The position numbers and the translations under genes were made by a program. From Prochlorococcus sp. AG-347-G20 (GTDB lineage: Bacteria > Cyanobacteriota > Cyanobacteriia > PCC-6307 > Cyanobiaceae), in assembly GCA_003281645.1 (NCBI GenBank), contig QCBJ01000005.1:1-64000 (forward strand): DNA of 64,000 nucleotides. Direction: 5' to 3'. The notes beneath the pieces are model-generated. The model was not told the DNA's origin. It saw only the letters and a list, made by a program, of their open reading frames with translations, and searched no databases. Positions 9,644 through 19,233 of this stretch are shown in pieces. Numbering within the stretch: the first letter of the stretch is position 1; each line of letters begins with the position of its first letter.

Positions 9644-10372
9644 ATGGTTAAAGCTTATAAATCAAAAAATAATGTTAAAAACCCTAAAACAGTCTCTATA
9701 AATAATTTGAGTCACTTTTATGGAAAAAATGAGAATAAAAAACAAGTTCTCAATGAAGTTAATTTAGATATTGATAAAGGAGAGTTGGTTCTTTTAAAAG
9801 GACCTTCTGGATGTGGTAAGACGACTCTTTTAACATTAATTGGTGCCTTGAGAACATGCCAAAGTGGAGATTTAACCGTATTAAATAATCAGTTAAATGG
9901 AGCATCAAGGAAAACCCGTCAGATTCTTAGAAGAAGTATTGGAATGATTTTTCAAGGTCACAATCTTCTGAGATGTTTAACAGCAGAACAAAATGTTCAG
10001 ATGGGTGCCGATTTAATAAAAGGTTTAACATATTTACAAAGACGTGAAATAGCACGGAATTGGTTGTCAGCAGTAGGTTTAGAAGAGCATCATAAAAAGT
10101 TGCCAAATGACTTATCTGGTGGGCAGAAGCAGAGAGTAGCAATTGCTCGAGCTTTATCTGCTAACCCAAAACTTTTATTAGCTGACGAGCCCACTTCTGC
10201 TTTAGATAGCGTCACGGGAAGAGAAATAGTAACCCTTTTAAGAAAACTAGCTAAAGAGCAAAATTGTTCTGTACTTATGGTGACGCATGATCCAAGAATT
10301 TCTGATATGTCTGATAGGATATTAAATATGGAAGATGGTAAAATATATGGTGCTCATAGTGAGCTAATATAA
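9644..10372 (+). CDS. devA: DevA-like ABC exporter ATPase
   Basis: A 242-residue nucleotide-binding subunit. Walker A GPSGCGKTT at 53-61, Q-loop in IFQGHNLLRCL, signature LSGGQKQRVAIARAL, Walker B LLLADEPTSALDS and the H-loop MVTHD are all intact. It belongs to the LolD/MacB/DevA group that powers exporters of the FtsX-like type. It is 13 bases downstream of devC, which identifies its partner. The N-terminal ~18 residues (rich in Lys/Asn) precede the conserved fold, so initiation at a later codon is possible. Confidence 0.88.
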   Translation: MVKAYKSKNNVKNPKTVSINNLSHFYGKNENKKQVLNEVNLDIDKGELVLLKGPSGCGKTTLLTLIGALRTCQSGDLTVLNNQLNGASRKTRQILRRSIGMIFQGHNLLRCLTAEQNVQMGADLIKGLTYLQRREIARNWLSAVGLEEHHKKLPNDLSGGQKQRVAIARALSANPKLLLADEPTSALDSVTGREIVTLLRKLAKEQNCSVLMVTHDPRISDMSDRILNMEDGKIYGAHSELI

Positions 10373-10390
10373 TTAAAAGCTTAAAATTTC

Positions 10391-10540
10391 ATGTCTAAGA
10401 GAAGGAATCTAAAAAAAGAAAAGCAGGAACGTAATCGAGCGTATGCTAGAAAATTCAAAAAAAGGAAATTAAGAAGTGATGGAAGACCTGATGGTGGAAA
10501 CGTCACAGGTACAGCAAATAACGGCGGTGCAGCTGATTAG
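10391..10540 (+). CDS. 49-residue strongly basic hypothetical protein
   Basis: The ATG at 10391 opens a 49-codon frame. The first 30 residues are very basic (MSKRRNLKKEKQERNRAYAR, then KFKKRKLR), followed by a Gly/Asn/Ala-rich tail (SDGRPDGGNVTGTANNGG, AAD). The charge suggests nucleic-acid or ribosome binding with a disordered C-terminus. The sequence character is unlike random AT-rich DNA: it is richer in Arg and Gly than most local frames. It follows devA by 18 bases and precedes a glycosyltransferase. No function is recognised. Confidence 0.6.
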   Translation: MSKRRNLKKEKQERNRAYARKFKKRKLRSDGRPDGGNVTGTANNGGAAD

Positions 10541-10600
10541 GGAATATCTTTTATTTTATCTTTTGGGGTCCAATATATTATGCATATTTAAAACATAATC

Positions 10601-11512
10601 ATGAATGTAAGTATTGTTATACCGACTTACAATAGATTACCTATATTAGAGAAATGTCTCTTTGCGCTTGAGAATCAAAATTTAAATAAAAATATAAGTA
10701 ATTATGAAGTAATAGTAGTTGATGATGGATCCACTGATGGGACAACCTCATGGATAAATAAAAACAAAGCTAATCTCCCACACGTTATTCTATTTCAGCA
10801 AGAACATGGAGGGCCTGCACTTGGAAGAAATCTTGGAGTAATTAAATCAAAATATGAAATTATTATATTCATTGATAGTGATCTTATTGTTTTAGACAAT
10901 TTTATAAATTGCCACGTAGAAAAATTACTTTCCTCTTGGAGAAAAAATGATAAAAAATGTTTTACCTATGGCTCTGTAGTCAATACATCTAATTTTCTAA
11001 ATCCTCAGAGCGAAAAACATAAAATAATGGACACTTCTTTTGCTTACTTTGCTACTGGGAATGTTGCGATATCAAAAGAATTGATTTTAAGTGTGGGATT
11101 ATTTGATACTTCTTTTAGTCTTTACGGTTGGGAGGATTTAGAACTTGGGGAAAGATTAAAAAAAATTGGGACAAAATTAATTAAATGTCCAAATGCAGTA
11201 GGTTTTCATTGGCATCCTCCATTTAATTGCGAACAAATAGATTCACTAATAGCTCAAGAAAAAGAGAGAGCAAAAATGGCTTTAGTGTTTTATAAGAAAC
11301 ATCAAAATTTAAGGGTTAGATTTATGATTCAATTAACTCCTCTCCATAATTTACTTTGGCAAATTCTTACCTTGGGAGGACTAATTAATGTTGATAGAAT
11401 CCTTCCTTTATTAAGATTCCTAGTAAACATGAGAAGAAATAGACTTGCACTTGAGATACTTAGGATCCCTCTAAATATGATTTACATTAAACAGTTAACC
11501 AAATCAAGATAA
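10601..11512 (+). CDS. GT2-family glycosyltransferase
   Basis: A 303-residue inverting glycosyltransferase of the GT-A fold. The N-terminus VSIVIPTYNRLPILEKCL and the nucleotide-binding DDGSTDGT (41-48) are standard for family 2. A DSD at 92-94 is the metal-binding DxD equivalent. The segment YGWEDLELGERL (about 176-187) is the galactosyltransferase-like C-terminal motif that supplies the catalytic acid. No transmembrane segment is evident. The sugar and acceptor are unknown; the isolated setting between devA/mini-protein and rpsB gives no pathway. Confidence 0.82.
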   Translation: MNVSIVIPTYNRLPILEKCLFALENQNLNKNISNYEVIVVDDGSTDGTTSWINKNKANLPHVILFQQEHGGPALGRNLGVIKSKYEIIIFIDSDLIVLDNFINCHVEKLLSSWRKNDKKCFTYGSVVNTSNFLNPQSEKHKIMDTSFAYFATGNVAISKELILSVGLFDTSFSLYGWEDLELGERLKKIGTKLIKCPNAVGFHWHPPFNCEQIDSLIAQEKERAKMALVFYKKHQNLRVRFMIQLTPLHNLLWQILTLGGLINVDRILPLLRFLVNMRRNRLALEILRIPLNMIYIKQLTKSR

Positions 11513-11565
11513 AAAACTTTTAGAAATACACATCACTTGCTAGAATCATTGAAATTAAATCCACA

Positions 11566-11629
11566 CATCTGACAGTTTCGGGTGATTTATTAATATTAAT
11601 TTCCCGTCAGATGGAGGCTAACCCGAAAC
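11566..11629 (+). promoter_or_regulatory. rpsB leader: H-type pseudoknot with competing hairpin
   Basis: Two interleaved perfect stems are visible. Stem 1 pairs CATCTGAC (11566-11573) with GTCAGATG (11606-11613), 8 bp. Stem 2 pairs GTTTCGGGT (11575-11583) with ACCCGAAAC (11621-11629), 9 bp. Loops are 1, 22 and 7 nt. An alternative hairpin pairs CGGG (11579-11582) with CCCG (11603-11606) stacked near stem 1, which would free ACCCGAAAC. The structure ends 11 nt before the rpsB ATG, so folding could cover the ribosome-binding region. Ribosomal protein S2 autoregulation through its leader is known in enterobacteria; applying it here is inference. Confidence 0.6.
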
Positions 11630-11640
11630 CCTTTTAAATT

Positions 11641-12345
11641 ATGGCTGTTGTATCACTATCAGAAATGATGGAAGCTGGTGCTCATTTTGGGCATCAAACC
11701 AGACGTTGGAACCCCAAGATGTCTAAGTACATATATTGCGCTAGAAATGGAGTTCATATTATTGATCTTGTAAAAACAGCATTGTGCATGAACAATGCGT
11801 ATAAATGGACGAGAAACGCAGCAAAAAGCGGTAAACGTTTCCTATTTGTCGGTACAAAAAAACAAGCATCAGATGTTGTAGCTCAGGAAGCTACACGCTG
11901 TGGAGCTGCATATGTAAATCAAAGATGGCTTGGAGGGATGCTGACTAATTGGACAACAATGAAAGCTAGGATTGAAAGATTAAAGGATCTAGAAAGAATG
12001 GAAAGTAGTGGTTCAATAGCAATGAGGCCTAAAAAAGAAGCTGCAGTATTAAGGAGAGAACTTGAAAGATTACAAAAATACTTAGGTGGACTTAAAGGCA
12101 TGAGAAGATTACCAGATGTAGTTGTATTGGTTGATCAGAGAAGAGAATCTAATGCAGTATTAGAAGCTAGAAAATTAGATATCTCATTAGTATCAATGTT
12201 GGATACAAATTGTGATCCGGATTTGTGTGAAGTGCCAATTCCTTGTAATGATGATGCCGTTAGATCAGTTCAACTTATTTTAGGAAGACTTGCAGATGCC
12301 ATAAATGAGGGTAGAAAGGGCTCTAATGCCGAAAGAAAAAATTAA
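11641..12345 (+). CDS. rpsB: 30S ribosomal protein S2
   Basis: A 234-residue S2 protein of the small ribosomal subunit. Diagnostic blocks are present: [19 protein letters not shown] at the N-terminus, GTKKQA, the [12 protein letters not shown] segment, and [19 protein letters not shown] near the C-terminus. The length is at the short end for bacterial S2. It heads the rpsB-tsf unit, which is conserved across bacteria, with tsf 44 bases downstream. The leader carries a predicted pseudoknot just upstream of the ATG, pointing to translational control. Confidence 0.97.
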   Translation: MAVVSLSEMMEAGAHFGHQTRRWNPKMSKYIYCARNGVHIIDLVKTALCMNNAYKWTRNAAKSGKRFLFVGTKKQASDVVAQEATRCGAAYVNQRWLGGMLTNWTTMKARIERLKDLERMESSGSIAMRPKKEAAVLRRELERLQKYLGGLKGMRRLPDVVVLVDQRRESNAVLEARKLDISLVSMLDTNCDPDLCEVPIPCNDDAVRSVQLILGRLADAINEGRKGSNAERKN

Positions 12346-12389
12346 ATTCCAATTTAAAACTCACTATTCACAATTTTTTATTACTTCAA

Positions 12390-13046
12390 ATGGGAAACAT
12401 TACAGCAAAACTTGTAAAAGATCTTAGAGACAAAACTGGCGCAGGAATGATGGACTGCAAAAAAGCACTAAACGAAACTGACGGAAATTTAGAAAAAGCT
12501 TTGGAATGGTTAAGAAAAAAAGGCATAGCTAGTGCTGAAAAGAAATCGGGAAGAGTAGCGGCCGAAGGGTCAATTGGTAGTTATATACATACTGGATCAA
12601 GAGTGGGAGTTTTACTAGAGTTAAATTGTGAAACTGATTTCGTTGCTAGAGGTGATATATTCCAATCTCTTTTGAAGGATGTCTCAATGCAAGTAGCAGC
12701 CTGTCCAAATGTTGAGTATGTATCAATTGATGAAATACCAGAAGATGTTGTGGAAAAAGAAAAACAGATTGAAATGGGTAGGGATGATTTGTCAGGAAAA
12801 CCAGAACAAATTAAAGAAAAAATAGTTGAAGGGAGAATAGCAAAAAGACTTAATGAGCTTGTTTTGCTTTCACAACCCTACATTAAAGATAGTTCTCTAA
12901 CAGTTGAGGATCTTGTTAAACAAGCAGCTGCAAAAATTGGGGAAAATATCAAAGTAAGACGCTTTACAAGATATACATTGGGTGAAGGTATCGAAAAAAA
13001 TCAGATGGACTTCGCTGAAGAGGTTGCATCAATGCAATCAAACTAG
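12390..13046 (+). CDS. tsf: elongation factor Ts
   Basis: A 218-residue EF-Ts, the guanine nucleotide exchange factor of EF-Tu. It has the N-terminal UBA-like domain ([18 protein letters not shown], residues 9-26) and the EF-Tu contact motif CETDFVAR near residue 80. It is shorter than the E. coli protein, as usual for cyanobacteria, where the second half of the core is reduced. It follows rpsB by 44 bases in the standard operon. The next gene begins five bases after its stop. Confidence 0.96.
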   Translation: MGNITAKLVKDLRDKTGAGMMDCKKALNETDGNLEKALEWLRKKGIASAEKKSGRVAAEGSIGSYIHTGSRVGVLLELNCETDFVARGDIFQSLLKDVSMQVAACPNVEYVSIDEIPEDVVEKEKQIEMGRDDLSGKPEQIKEKIVEGRIAKRLNELVLLSQPYIKDSSLTVEDLVKQAAAKIGENIKVRRFTRYTLGEGIEKNQMDFAEEVASMQSN

Positions 13047-13050
13047 TCAC

Positions 13051-14136
13051 TTGAATGATTTGAATAATTTCAATAATTACATAGGTATAGATAAAATTAA
13101 TTCTCAATTAAAGAGAGCAGATATACAAAAAAGAATATTAACTAGAAATATATATAGGGAATATGAACTTTATCTTAATCTCGTAAGAGATCTACTTTTC
13201 ATCTCTGTAGAAAAAGGCCTTTACCAAATATATAATTATCCAACAATTAATGATAATTTCTTAAATGAAAATGAATTCTGTAGTCTTTTTGAAAAAAAAA
13301 TAAGTAAGCTAATTTTTAAGAATTTGCCTTTATTAACAATAGAACAATTAAAAATAAATGAAATTGAAAAAAATATAAATAAGGAAATTTATTTTACTAT
13401 TTTTGATAGTTCCACAAAAACAAAGGATGATAAAAAAGAAAAATTTCAATATGAAGATGGTTTTCAATTAAAAGAACCTACTCAGTTCGAAATTAGTAAA
13501 GATTTTTCAAATACTTCTGAATATTATCAATCTCATGATTATGAGAAATTCGTATCACTTGATTTAGATAATAACGACCATAATAATTATTTATCTAAAA
13601 ATAATATTTTTGAAAATTTAGGAGTTGAAAAACAATATATTTCCTCCTTACTTGAATTGATAGGAGAAGAAAAGGGGGGGAAACCAAGACATCCAGAAAA
13701 AGAAAATATCAATCAAATGGATAATTCCCCAAAAAATCAGATTCTCAAAAATTTTGATTTAATTGACAAGTCATTGGAAAATTTACTATTGAATCTTTCA
13801 TATAATATTAACCAAGAATTATTCAAGGCAAATCTAATAAAAAAGATGATATCTAAAGATTCCTTTAATTACTTAGTAGGCAAAAATTTTATAGTAAAAC
13901 ATCCATATCCTTTTGTTATTTATTTCGAATTAAACTTAAATCAGTCATTATTAAACGGAAATAATTTTCCAAGCATTATTTTCTTCAATATATCTACGGT
14001 TGAGTTAGAGTTTAAAAATTTAAATCTCTCTATTCAAAGGAACAGAATAAATGAGCTAAAAAATCAATTTCAGCGTTTGATTAAAAAAGAGACATATTGG
14101 AGGCAAAAAGAAATAACTTTGAATAAGATACGTTGA
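13051..14136 (+). CDS. hypothetical protein between tsf and recG
   Basis: I place the start at TTG 13051-13053, four bases past the tsf stop, giving 361 residues; the same frame extends upstream to 12982 but that would overlap tsf by 65 bases. The protein is soluble and very rich in Asn, Lys and Ile. The N-terminal ~70 residues and the C-terminal ~120 residues (from FDLIDKSLENLLLNL onward) look folded, with a low-complexity acidic linker between them (about 100-220). No family is recognised. A G7 run at 13674-13680 encodes part of EEKGGKPRHP. Tight spacing suggests co-transcription with tsf and recG. Confidence 0.65.
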   Translation: MNDLNNFNNYIGIDKINSQLKRADIQKRILTRNIYREYELYLNLVRDLLFISVEKGLYQIYNYPTINDNFLNENEFCSLFEKKISKLIFKNLPLLTIEQLKINEIEKNINKEIYFTIFDSSTKTKDDKKEKFQYEDGFQLKEPTQFEISKDFSNTSEYYQSHDYEKFVSLDLDNNDHNNYLSKNNIFENLGVEKQYISSLLELIGEEKGGKPRHPEKENINQMDNSPKNQILKNFDLIDKSLENLLLNLSYNINQELFKANLIKKMISKDSFNYLVGKNFIVKHPYPFVIYFELNLNQSLLNGNNFPSIIFFNISTVELEFKNLNLSIQRNRINELKNQFQRLIKKETYWRQKEITLNKIR

Positions 14137-14158
14137 AAAAATAACTCTTTTTTCAAAT

Positions 14159-16615
14159 GTGACTATTAGCGAGAATAATAATAAATTAATTAAAGATTGG
14201 ATAAGACCTCTTCAAAAGTCTCTTACTATTGAAACTGAAAACAAATTTATTAATACTTTAGGAAGAGAAAAATACTTTAATGATTATTTGCATGAATCAT
14301 TGCAAAAACTAGATAATCTAAATATCTCAGAAGAATATTTAAGGATATTTTATGAATTTTCTAAAAAATATAATGAATACAATAAATTAGATGAAAATCA
14401 AAGAAAAAGGTTAATTATAGATACAAGAAAAAATCTTTATAAACTAGGTAAAACTATAGAAATAGAAAGTTCTAATAATATTTCTAATAATGTTTTTCTG
14501 AATAAAGCTGATTCAAGTTTGTCTTTTGATTCAGATATTTTATTAATAAAAAATGTAGGTAAAGTTTATAAAAATAAGCTTAATGAATTGGGGATATTTC
14601 ATATAAAGGATCTAATTAATTATTTCCCACGAACATATCTAGACTATACCAATAGAGTTAAGATAATAAATTTAAAACCAGATAATTTATACACGTGCAT
14701 CGCAAATGTTAAAAGATTTTATATTCACAAGAGTAAAAAGAATAGTAATTTGTCAATAATGAATTTTGTAGTTTCTGATGAAACGTCTTCAATAAAGGTT
14801 ACAAAATTTTTTTTAGGAAGAAGATTTAGATCTTACTCCTTCTTCGCATCTCAAAAATCTTTGTATACTCCTGGGACCAAATTAGCAATTTCCGGTAAGG
14901 TTAAATTGACAGAGTATGGCAAAACTTTTGTAGATCCGCAGATTGAAATTTTTAAGGATAACAATGATAATTTTAATTTCTCAGGCAAAATATTACCCTT
15001 GTATTCATTAGGTGAAGCATTATCAAATATGAGTTTTATAAAACTTATGAAAAAGGTACTAATTTATGCAAAGCAATATCCAGAAATCTTAAATAAAAAG
15101 CAACTTGATTCATTATCTCTATTATCAAAAGGAGAGTCATTGATTAATATTCATTTTCCACCATCGCAACAGGCACTTATTGAGTCAAAAAAACGTTTGG
15201 TTTTTGATGAGTTGTTTCTACTGCAAATTAAGTTCCTACTTAGAAAAAGAAAGACGAACAAAAATGTAACTATCCAACAATTACCTCAAAAGAAATCTTT
15301 ATTAAAAGAATTTTTAAATAATTTTCCTTTTGAATTAACAAAATCTCAAGTAAATGTTTTAAATGAAATTAAGAAAGATTTGTCTAATCCCTTACCAATG
15401 TCTAGATTGCTTCAGGGAGATGTGGGAAGCGGTAAAACCATAATTGCAATAGCATCTCTTTTACTTGTCATTGAAAAAAACATGCAAGGTGCATTTATGG
15501 TCCCAACTGAGGTATTGGCAGAACAACATTATAAAAATTTATTAAAATATTTGAACCCCCTTTTAGTCTCTGTTGAACTACTTACTGGGAATACTCCTCA
15601 AAAAAAGAGAAAGGAAATTTTCTCTAATTTGAACAATGGATTAGTTGATATCCTCGTAGGTACTCATGCATTATTTGAGGATAAAGTAATCTTTAATGCA
15701 TTAGGTATGGTCGTAATTGATGAACAACATAGATTTGGCGTTACTCAAAGAAATAGATTACTAAATAAAGGGAAAAATACTAACTTGTTATCAATGACAG
15801 CAACACCAATTCCAAGAACTCTTGCGCTTTCTATTTATGGTGATTTAGATGTGAGTCAAATTACAGAACTACCTCCTGGGAGAGTTCCTATAACAACAAA
15901 AATAATTTCAGAAGATGATCTAACTAACTTGTTCAAAATTGTTGAAGATGAGGTCAATAAGGGAAAGCAAGCTTATGTGATTTTGCCACTTATAGAAGAT
16001 TCAGAAAAAATGAATCTAAGCTCCGCAAAGAAAACATTCAAACATTTATCAGAAGAGGTCTTTTTTAACAAAAAAGTTGGATTGTTACATGGCAAATTAA
16101 GTTCACAAGAAAAGAATGAAGTAATTAATTCTTTTTTAAAGAATGAAATTAATATATTGGTTTCAACCACAGTAATTGAGGTTGGCATTGATGTGCCTAA
16201 TGCCACAATTATGATTATTTATAATTCGGACAGATTTGGATTGTCTCAGCTACATCAATTAAGGGGGAGAGTTGGTAGAGGATCAACAAAATCTTTTTGT
16301 TATCTGGTAACCCCCGATAAAAATGGATTAGAAAATAAACGACTTTGTGTTTTGCAAAAATCTAATGATGGCTTTTATATTGCTGAAAAAGACTTGGAGC
16401 TTAGAGGACCAGGACAGATTTTAGGATATAGACAATCCGGATTGCCTGATTTTGTACTGGACAATTTACCTAACAATAAATTTCTTATTGATAAGGCTCG
16501 TGAAGAGGCTATTAAGATTGTTAGGGATGATCCTGATTTAAAAGAAAATATTGCTTTACGGAATATACTTATTGATAATTCTGATAATAAATTCATTCAT
16601 GATTTCTTAAATTGA
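14159..16615 (+). CDS. recG: ATP-dependent DNA helicase RecG
   Basis: An 818-residue superfamily 2 helicase that reverses stalled forks and branch-migrates junctions. After a lineage-specific N-terminal extension (about 1-125), the wedge OB-fold domain follows, then Walker A GDVGSGKT near 420, the DEQH box IDEQHRFGVTQR near 520, TATPIPRTL, and the C-terminal motifs VIEVGIDVPNA and HQLRGRVGRG with the TRG region (LRGPGQILGYRQSG). The start is GTG 14159; an ATG two bases earlier is immediately followed by a stop. The N-terminal extension is typical of cyanobacterial RecG. No other repair gene is adjacent. Confidence 0.95.
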   Translation: MTISENNNKLIKDWIRPLQKSLTIETENKFINTLGREKYFNDYLHESLQKLDNLNISEEYLRIFYEFSKKYNEYNKLDENQRKRLIIDTRKNLYKLGKTIEIESSNNISNNVFLNKADSSLSFDSDILLIKNVGKVYKNKLNELGIFHIKDLINYFPRTYLDYTNRVKIINLKPDNLYTCIANVKRFYIHKSKKNSNLSIMNFVVSDETSSIKVTKFFLGRRFRSYSFFASQKSLYTPGTKLAISGKVKLTEYGKTFVDPQIEIFKDNNDNFNFSGKILPLYSLGEALSNMSFIKLMKKVLIYAKQYPEILNKKQLDSLSLLSKGESLINIHFPPSQQALIESKKRLVFDELFLLQIKFLLRKRKTNKNVTIQQLPQKKSLLKEFLNNFPFELTKSQVNVLNEIKKDLSNPLPMSRLLQGDVGSGKTIIAIASLLLVIEKNMQGAFMVPTEVLAEQHYKNLLKYLNPLLVSVELLTGNTPQKKRKEIFSNLNNGLVDILVGTHALFEDKVIFNALGMVVIDEQHRFGVTQRNRLLNKGKNTNLLSMTATPIPRTLALSIYGDLDVSQITELPPGRVPITTKIISEDDLTNLFKIVEDEVNKGKQAYVILPLIEDSEKMNLSSAKKTFKHLSEEVFFNKKVGLLHGKLSSQEKNEVINSFLKNEINILVSTTVIEVGIDVPNATIMIIYNSDRFGLSQLHQLRGRVGRGSTKSFCYLVTPDKNGLENKRLCVLQKSNDGFYIAEKDLELRGPGQILGYRQSGLPDFVLDNLPNNKFLIDKAREEAIKIVRDDPDLKENIALRNILIDNSDNKFIHDFLN

Positions 16616-16672
16616 AAACTATCATTGTAATTTTTGATATATATGCCACTATAAATCAATTGCAAATTTCAG

Positions 16673-17356
16673 TTGAAAATTTGGAATAAAATACCAATTA
16701 AAGATAATGGAGATAAATTAATAGCTATACCTAGCTGCCTAAAGTTTTTAGATCCCCACCCTTACTCTCTTTTAGGAGCACCTTACAAAGATAAAACTTC
16801 TATTTGGAAATTAAGAGAGGAGGTCGTAAATAGATTATTAAAAGTAAATGATTATTTGATATCAAAGAGTAGTTTTAACCTTTTAATTTATGACAGTTGG
16901 CGACCTTTAGAAGTTCAGGAATTTATGTTTAAAAGAGCATTTTTATTAGAGTGTGAAAAATCCGATATTGATATTTCTTTTGAAAATATAAAATCATATC
17001 CATCCATTTTAAAAAAAGTTGAAAAATTTTGGGCATATCCTTCTTATGACACTAGGTGTCCTCCCCCGCATTCAACTGGGGGTGCACTGGATGTTTGTTT
17101 ATCAGATAAGGGCGGAAATCTTGTTGAAATGGGTAGCATGGTTGATCAAATGGATGAGACCTCAAATCCTTATTTTTATGCAAACATAAAGAATGAAGAA
17201 GCAATTATTTGGAATAGTAGAAGAAATTTATTAAGGGATATTATGACTAAATTCGGATTTGCTCAACATCCTAATGAATGGTGGCATTTTAGTTATGGTG
17301 ATCAATTATGGGCTTGGAAAAATAAAAAAGCAAATGCCCTTTATGGAAAAATTTAG
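16673..17356 (+). CDS. D-alanyl-D-alanine dipeptidase (VanX/DdpX-like, M15D)
   Basis: A 227-residue zinc dipeptidase. The ligands and catalytic residues line up with VanX: Arg77 in YDSWRP, His133 and Asp140 in HSTGGALD, Glu202 and His205 in EWWHF. Family members hydrolyse D-Ala-D-Ala, in non-resistant bacteria mainly for peptidoglycan turnover and D-Ala recycling. No signal peptide is present, so it is cytoplasmic. The start is TTG 16673. It converges on sir with three bases between stops. No vanH/vanA ligase is nearby, so antibiotic resistance is not implied. Confidence 0.88.
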   Translation: MKIWNKIPIKDNGDKLIAIPSCLKFLDPHPYSLLGAPYKDKTSIWKLREEVVNRLLKVNDYLISKSSFNLLIYDSWRPLEVQEFMFKRAFLLECEKSDIDISFENIKSYPSILKKVEKFWAYPSYDTRCPPPHSTGGALDVCLSDKGGNLVEMGSMVDQMDETSNPYFYANIKNEEAIIWNSRRNLLRDIMTKFGFAQHPNEWWHFSYGDQLWAWKNKKANALYGKI

Positions 17357-17359
17357 ATT

Positions 17360-19147
17360 CTATTGATTTTCATTTAGTAAATTCAATATATAATTTTCAT
17401 CTTGAGAATTTATAAAATCTCCGAAATCTAAATCCAAATTACTCTTCCAATTATCAAATAATGGTTGAAGAGTTTTTTCTAAATCGTTAAGTTCCATTCT
17501 TTGTAAAAATGGTTTAGCAAGCCTTTGTAGATTTTTACTTCCACCCAACCATAATTGGTATTTGTTTTGCCCACTTCCAACAAGTGCTAATTCGGCCATA
17601 TAAGGCCTGGTACATCCATTCGGACATCCTGTCATTCTGAATAATATTGTCTTTTGTATTTTTAGATCTAATAGTAAATTTTCAATTCTTTTTAATACAT
17701 CAGGTAATATTCTTTCAGCTTCAGTCATTGCAAGACCACAAAGTGGTAAAGCAGGACAAGCTAAAGCGTGTCTTTGTATTTCATTAATGTTTTCTAAATT
17801 TTCGTATCCAATTTTTGATAGAGATTTTTGAATTTCACCTTTGTTTTTATTGGCGATATTACAAAGTAAAATATCTTGATTTGGTGTAAGTCTTAAATCT
17901 AAATTATATTTTTTAACAATACTTGTGATGGTATTCTTCTTATCTCCAGATAATCTACCTGATAATAATGGTAAACCTACGAAATGGGAGGTTTCATTTT
18001 GTTTATGCCAACCTAGATAATCAATAAGAACCTTATCAGGTTCTTTTCTAATTTTTTTAATTTCTTTTTTGAAATACTTATCAGAAAGTATCTTTTTAAA
18101 CCATTTAATACCTTTTCTATGAAGAAGATATTTCATTCTCGAATTTTTTCTTGATTTTCTATCACCATAATCTCTTTGAATAGCCACAATGCTTTGTATT
18201 AATTCATAAATATAAGGTTCTTCAACATATCCAAGTGGATCTGCAATTCTGGCAAAGGTCTCTTCATTATTATGAGTGCGACCCATACCACCTCCTACAT
18301 AGAAGTTACACCCTTCTAAGTTTCCATCTTTAGAGGTAAAGGCAACTATGCCTATGTCATTGGTAAGAAGATCAACAGAATTGTCCCCAGGAACTGTAAC
18401 CGCACATTTGAATTTTCTCGGTAAATAAGTTGAACCATAGAGAGGCTCATCTTTTATTCCACTAAAAACATTATCTTTGAATTGGAGCTTCCTAATTGCT
18501 TCAATATCTTTGTCAGGCTTTATGGTGTACTCTAAATCTCCATCAGCCCAAAGCTCTAAAAAAGTGCCTTGGCCAGCGATTGGGGTGAGAAGATCTGCAA
18601 CTTTTTTTGCCAATGCTCTTGCAATATTATAATCTGGCGAATCAAATGGAGCCGCGGGTGCCATAACGTTTCTATTTATGTCTCCACATGCAGCTAATGT
18701 AGAGCCCATTGAATTTACTATTGTTTGAATTACTTCCTTTAGGTTCTCCTTTCTAATTCCATGCATTTGAAAGGCTTGTCTTGTAGTAGCCCTGAGTGTT
18801 CCATTACCTAGTTTGTCAGATAATTCATCTAATGCTAAAAATAATTTCCCAGGGACTTCACCGCCCGGATTTCTTAACCTAAGCATCATTTGCCAATCTT
18901 TACTTTTGCCAGGCCTTCTATTTTCCCTGTTATCTTGTTGATAACTACCATGAAATTTTAATAACTGAACTGCATCATTGGTAAAATGATCGCTCTCATT
19001 GACTAATTCCGTAGCAAGTGGCTCCTTAAGAAATTTGCTACTTTTTTTAAAATTTTCAAATTTAGAAACTTCTAGTCCATTTGCCAAACAAACAGTTTCT
19101 TCCTTGGCAGGATCTTTTTTCTTTTTTACTTTCTCAACTTTGATCAA
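17360..19147 (-). CDS. sir: ferredoxin-sulfite reductase
   Basis: A 595-residue siroheme/[4Fe-4S] enzyme that reduces sulfite to sulfide in assimilation with six electrons from ferredoxin. The four cluster cysteines are visible as C-x5-C (Cys464, Cys470 in CPALPLCGLA) and C-x3-C (Cys508, Cys512 in GCPNGC). The siroheme/substrate blocks LRATTRQAFQMHGI and GDINRNVMAPAAP are present, which point to sulfite rather than nitrite reductase. The N-terminal ~20 residues are lysine-rich. It is the only sulfur gene here and is divergent from glyS. Confidence 0.93.
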   Translation of the reverse strand: MIKVEKVKKKKDPAKEETVCLANGLEVSKFENFKKSSKFLKEPLATELVNESDHFTNDAVQLLKFHGSYQQDNRENRRPGKSKDWQMMLRLRNPGGEVPGKLFLALDELSDKLGNGTLRATTRQAFQMHGIRKENLKEVIQTIVNSMGSTLAACGDINRNVMAPAAPFDSPDYNIARALAKKVADLLTPIAGQGTFLELWADGDLEYTIKPDKDIEAIRKLQFKDNVFSGIKDEPLYGSTYLPRKFKCAVTVPGDNSVDLLTNDIGIVAFTSKDGNLEGCNFYVGGGMGRTHNNEETFARIADPLGYVEEPYIYELIQSIVAIQRDYGDRKSRKNSRMKYLLHRKGIKWFKKILSDKYFKKEIKKIRKEPDKVLIDYLGWHKQNETSHFVGLPLLSGRLSGDKKNTITSIVKKYNLDLRLTPNQDILLCNIANKNKGEIQKSLSKIGYENLENINEIQRHALACPALPLCGLAMTEAERILPDVLKRIENLLLDLKIQKTILFRMTGCPNGCTRPYMAELALVGSGQNKYQLWLGGSKNLQRLAKPFLQRMELNDLEKTLQPLFDNWKSNLDLDFGDFINSQDENYILNLLNENQ

Positions 19148-19233
19148 AGGACCAAAAAATATCTCTTTTTATACATTAGCGAAAAGCTTATTTAACTGGA
19201 GTAAATTATAGTAAGTGAAGTTATATTTTTTTC

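Noticed and set aside
12982-13050. Upstream start of the hypothetical gene after tsf
   Set aside because: It would overlap the 3' end of tsf by 65 bases; TTG at 13051 fits the spacing better.
16673-17356. Vancomycin-resistance role of the VanX-like gene
   Set aside because: No vanH/vanA-type ligase or sensor is near; D-Ala recycling is more likely.
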